In this document: in pieces, positions 61,604 to 64,000 of the stretch
How the letters are laid out: every line of letters begins with the position of its first letter
How positions within the stretch are numbered: the stretch's first letter is position 1
Assembly: GCA_003331425.1 (NCBI GenBank)
Contig: QOOS01000001.1
Location: 62,001 to 126,000, forward strand
From: Candidatus Nitrosopumilus sp.
GTDB taxonomy: Archaea; Thermoproteota; Nitrososphaeria; Nitrososphaerales; Nitrosopumilaceae
DNA length: 64,000 bases
Reading direction: 5' to 3'
Position numbers and translations under genes: made by a program
Notes under the pieces: generated by a model
Seen by the model: only the letters and a program-made list of their open reading frames with translations
What the model was told of the DNA's origin: nothing
The model's database searches: none

Positions 61604-62497
61604 ATGGCAACAGCATTTTGTCCAGCTCACATCACAGGTTTCTTTAAGGCGGAATTAAGTAAAAAAGATTCAAAACAATTAGGCTCACTAGGTGCTGGAT
61701 TTTCCATAGAAAAAGGTGTAAAAACTACAGTTACAATTCGAGAGAAAACAAAACATGACATTTCAAATTTTACAATCAAAGTAAATGGTTTTGAATCAGG
61801 AGATATGAGAGTATCAGAAGTAGTTCTTAGTAAATTTTCTACACAAGGAAAATTTGTAGATATTATACATGAAATTGATGTTCCTGTTGGATATGGATTT
61901 GGATGTAGTGCAGCAGTTGCATTATCACTGTCCATTGCATTAAATGATGCACTAAAATCTAAATTATCTAAAATTGAAGTTGCACAAATAGCACATGATG
62001 TTGAAATAGAATGTAAAACAGGATTAGGAGATGTTTTAGCATCATATCATGGTGGATTTGAAATTAGAGATAAACCAGGGGCACCAGGAATTGGACATGT
62101 TCAAAAAATTAATTTAAATAAAATTTCTATAATCATGATATGTTTTTCTCCAATTTCGACAAGTAAATTTATCAAAGAAAGATTATCACAAATTAATGGT
62201 CTTGGTGGAAAAATGGTTGATGAATTATTGGAATCAAAGAATTATGAACATTTTCAAGAAATGTCTTTAGAATTTGCAAAATATGTAAATGTAATGACAC
62301 CCAGAATGCAAAAAGTGGTTGATGAGTTATCAAATAATAATATTAAATGTGGTATCGCATTATTTGGGGAAACAATTTTTTCAATGATTCCAAAAGAAAA
62401 AGAAGGTAATGTTTTAAAAATTTTAGAAAAATTTTCTGATGGAATAATTATAAAATCAAAATTAGATGATGTAGGTGCTAGAATTCTTAATAATTAA
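61604..62497 (+). CDS. Pantoate kinase (archaeal GHMP kinase)
   Basis: 297 residues from the ATG at 61604; the TTG at 61595 is an alternative. CPAHITGFF at the start and the GHMP motif PVGYGFGCSAAVALSL (about 94-109) mark archaeal pantoate kinase, which makes 4-phosphopantoate. With the next gene it replaces the bacterial PanC/PanK order in CoA synthesis. TATA-like TATTAATATT at 61568-61577 fits a leaderless start. The next gene begins 5 bases after its stop. Confidence 0.9.
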   Translation: MATAFCPAHITGFFKAELSKKDSKQLGSLGAGFSIEKGVKTTVTIREKTKHDISNFTIKVNGFESGDMRVSEVVLSKFSTQGKFVDIIHEIDVPVGYGFGCSAAVALSLSIALNDALKSKLSKIEVAQIAHDVEIECKTGLGDVLASYHGGFEIRDKPGAPGIGHVQKINLNKISIIMICFSPISTSKFIKERLSQINGLGGKMVDELLESKNYEHFQEMSLEFAKYVNVMTPRMQKVVDELSNNNIKCGIALFGETIFSMIPKEKEGNVLKILEKFSDGIIIKSKLDDVGARILNN

Positions 62498-62502
62498 AAA
62501 AT

Positions 62503-63243
62503 ATGACTACAATTCCTAAATCACATCCAAGATTAAATTCTCTTTTAATTCGTGAAAAATTAGTAAATGGATTTGATAACAATTTAGTTGCTAAGGAAGG
62601 ACTTTTGGCTCACGGACGAGGTGAGGCATTTGATTATCTTATAGGTGAAAAAACTTCAAAATCCGCTAAAGAAGCAATAAAAGCTGCTGCAATTATGCTC
62701 AAAAATGCAAAAAATTCAGTCATTTCAGTTAATGGAAATTTTGCTGCCTTGTGTCCAAAAGAAATTGTTGAATTAGCAAAAAATACAGATTCAAAAATTG
62801 AAGTAAATTTATTTTATTCAACTGAAAAACGTAAAAAGGCAATTACTGAGATTTTAAAAAAATCAGGATCAAAGGAAATTTTTGGATTAAATAAGAAATC
62901 ATCTGTTAAATTATCAGGAATTGATAGTGCACGAAGGATTGTTGATAAAAATGGAATATTTTCAGCAGATGTTGTATTAGTTCCATTAGAAGATGGTGAT
63001 AGAACGATTGCATTAAAAAAAGCAAAAAAGAAGATCATAACATTTGATTTAAATCCACTCTCAAGAACTGCTCAAACAGCAGACATTACAGTAGTAGATA
63101 ATGTAACACGTGCAATGAAATTACTTGTAAAAGAATCAAAGAAGAGTATAGGGCGAAATTCTAAATACAATAATAAAAAAAATCTTCAAGTATCAATTTT
63201 AGAAATTAAAAAAAATTTAGAGAGACAAGCAAAAAATGTATAA
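62503..63243 (+). CDS. 4-phosphopantoate-beta-alanine ligase (phosphopantothenate synthetase)
   Basis: 246 residues of the archaeal family once called DUF137. IPKSHPRLNSLLIREKLV at the start, GLLAHGRGEAFDYLIGE (about 32-48) and VVLVPLEDGDRTIALKKA (about 158-175) are its conserved blocks. It joins 4-phosphopantoate and beta-alanine using ATP. The order pantoate kinase, ligase, panB is a compact CoA operon; its 3' end overlaps panB by 8 bases. Confidence 0.93.
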   Translation: MTTIPKSHPRLNSLLIREKLVNGFDNNLVAKEGLLAHGRGEAFDYLIGEKTSKSAKEAIKAAAIMLKNAKNSVISVNGNFAALCPKEIVELAKNTDSKIEVNLFYSTEKRKKAITEILKKSGSKEIFGLNKKSSVKLSGIDSARRIVDKNGIFSADVVLVPLEDGDRTIALKKAKKKIITFDLNPLSRTAQTADITVVDNVTRAMKLLVKESKKSIGRNSKYNNKKNLQVSILEIKKNLERQAKNV

Positions 63244-64000
63244 AAATATTCAAAATATTTTAGAGATGAAAGATAAAGAGAAGATTACTGTTTTAACTGG
63301 ATATGATTCAACAATGGTTACATTATGTGATCAAGTTGATATAATTTTAGTTGGAGATAGTGCAGGAATGGTTATGTTGGGATATGAAGATACTTCTTCA
63401 GTTACTATGGAAGATATGATTAGATTTACAACTGCTGCAAAAAATGGAAGGAAAAATTCATTGATTGTTTCAGATTTACCAATTAATTCATACAAAACTG
63501 AAAAGGATGCAATTAGAAATTCATTAAAACTAATTGAAGCTGGTGCAGATGCTGTGAAATTAGAAGGTGGAAAAGAAATTGCAAAAATAATTAAATCAAT
63601 AACAGAAGCAAAAATTCCTGTCATGGGTCATTTAGGATTATTACCACAAACTGCTCAAAAATATACAGTTCAAGGAAAAACAAAACAGAGTGCAATTGAA
63701 TTAATTGAAGATGCAAAAATAATTACAGAATCAGGCGTATTTAGCATAGTTTTAGAGATGGTTTCCAGTCAAGTTGCAAGAATAATTACAGAAAAAATTT
63801 CTGTCCCTACAATAGGAATTGGTTCTGGAAAATTTTGTGATGGACAAGTTTTAGTTGTTCATGACATGTTAGGATTATTTGAAAAAATTAAACCTAAATT
63901 TGCAAAAAGATATCTATCTTTATCTGATGAAATAAGAAATGCCGTGAAATCATATGCAACAGAAGTTAAAGAAGAGAAATTTCCGTCTATTGAACACGAA
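63236..64000 (+). CDS. panB: Ketopantoate hydroxymethyltransferase (3' end outside window)
   Basis: 255 codons are visible and no stop is reached at 64000; usual length is about 265, so only a few residues are missing. The Mg-binding DxS in LVGDSAGMVMLG, DLPINSY, LEGG and MGHLGLLPQ are family motifs, and E in VLEMV is catalytic. It makes ketopantoate from ketoisovalerate and methylene tetrahydrofolate or methanopterin. The ATG at 63236 overlaps the preceding stop by 8 bases, indicating coupled translation in the CoA operon. Confidence 0.94.
   Translation, partial: MYKNIQNILEMKDKEKITVLTGYDSTMVTLCDQVDIILVGDSAGMVMLGYEDTSSVTMEDMIRFTTAAKNGRKNSLIVSDLPINSYKTEKDAIRNSLKLIEAGADAVKLEGGKEIAKIIKSITEAKIPVMGHLGLLPQTAQKYTVQGKTKQSAIELIEDAKIITESGVFSIVLEMVSSQVARIITEKISVPTIGIGSGKFCDGQVLVVHDMLGLFEKIKPKFAKRYLSLSDEIRNAVKSYATEVKEEKFPSIEHE

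Overview
The window looks like a chromosomal segment of a marine, Nitrosopumilus-like ammonia-oxidising archaeon (Nitrososphaerota, formerly Thaumarchaeota). The support is: low GC; an A-type ATP synthase; an archaeal Amt ammonium transporter; a plastocyanin with a PEFG-CTERM tail; the archaeal CoA route (pantoate kinase, phosphopantothenate synthetase, PanB); archaeal UMP kinase; leaderless genes with a TATA box about 25-29 bases before the start codon; and many exported proteins in families I associate with this group. I see no rRNA, tRNA, insertion sequence, prophage or CRISPR array. No gap free of genes exceeds 300 bases.

Layout. 0-6 kb: the 5' part of a ribonucleotide reductase, a large DNA-binding protein built on a degenerate NrdD scaffold, a thiolase/DUF35 pair, small zinc proteins and a nitrilase. 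6-23 kb: a region rich in secreted proteins and redox/copper functions. It holds a TlpA-CcdA fusion, an Asp-box propeller with a CPCC motif, rhomboid, several exported proteins with repeated WW-type C-terminal domains, a plastocyanin, and a CopC-CopD-propeller fusion. Five exported proteins in this region and at 31-33 kb appear to have histidine as the first mature residue. 23-30 kb: a metal-homeostasis block with a ZnuBC-like ABC transporter, a NikR-like regulator, an FAD oxidoreductase, a short FeoB and small proteins, several of which end in cysteine. 30-33 kb: a secreted cyclophilin and another HGLG protein, both carrying a CFI-box C-terminal module also found at 18 kb.

33-48 kb: a LON-domain protein, divergent pyrB and pyrI, the A-type ATP synthase genes (K, a 43-residue ORF, D, B, A, E, with I divergent and C 4 kb further on), an ArsM-like methyltransferase, a sulfurtransferase, Amt and a Cas4/RecB-like protein. 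48-55 kb: small membrane proteins, a nucleotide operon (tmk, HD phosphohydrolase, pyrH), Hsp20 and a UbiB kinase. 55-64 kb: a MacB-like ABC export system with an exported partner, an Lrp-type regulator, a Nudix hydrolase, a PhoU-like regulator and the start of the CoA pathway operon.

The genes combine into three main themes: energy and nitrogen acquisition (ATP synthase, Amt); nucleotide supply and its control (RNR, the NrdD-like regulator, pyrB/pyrI, pyrH, tmk); and an outside-facing copper/thiol surface system with metal transport and its regulator next to it. Functions are read from motifs by eye; no database search was possible.
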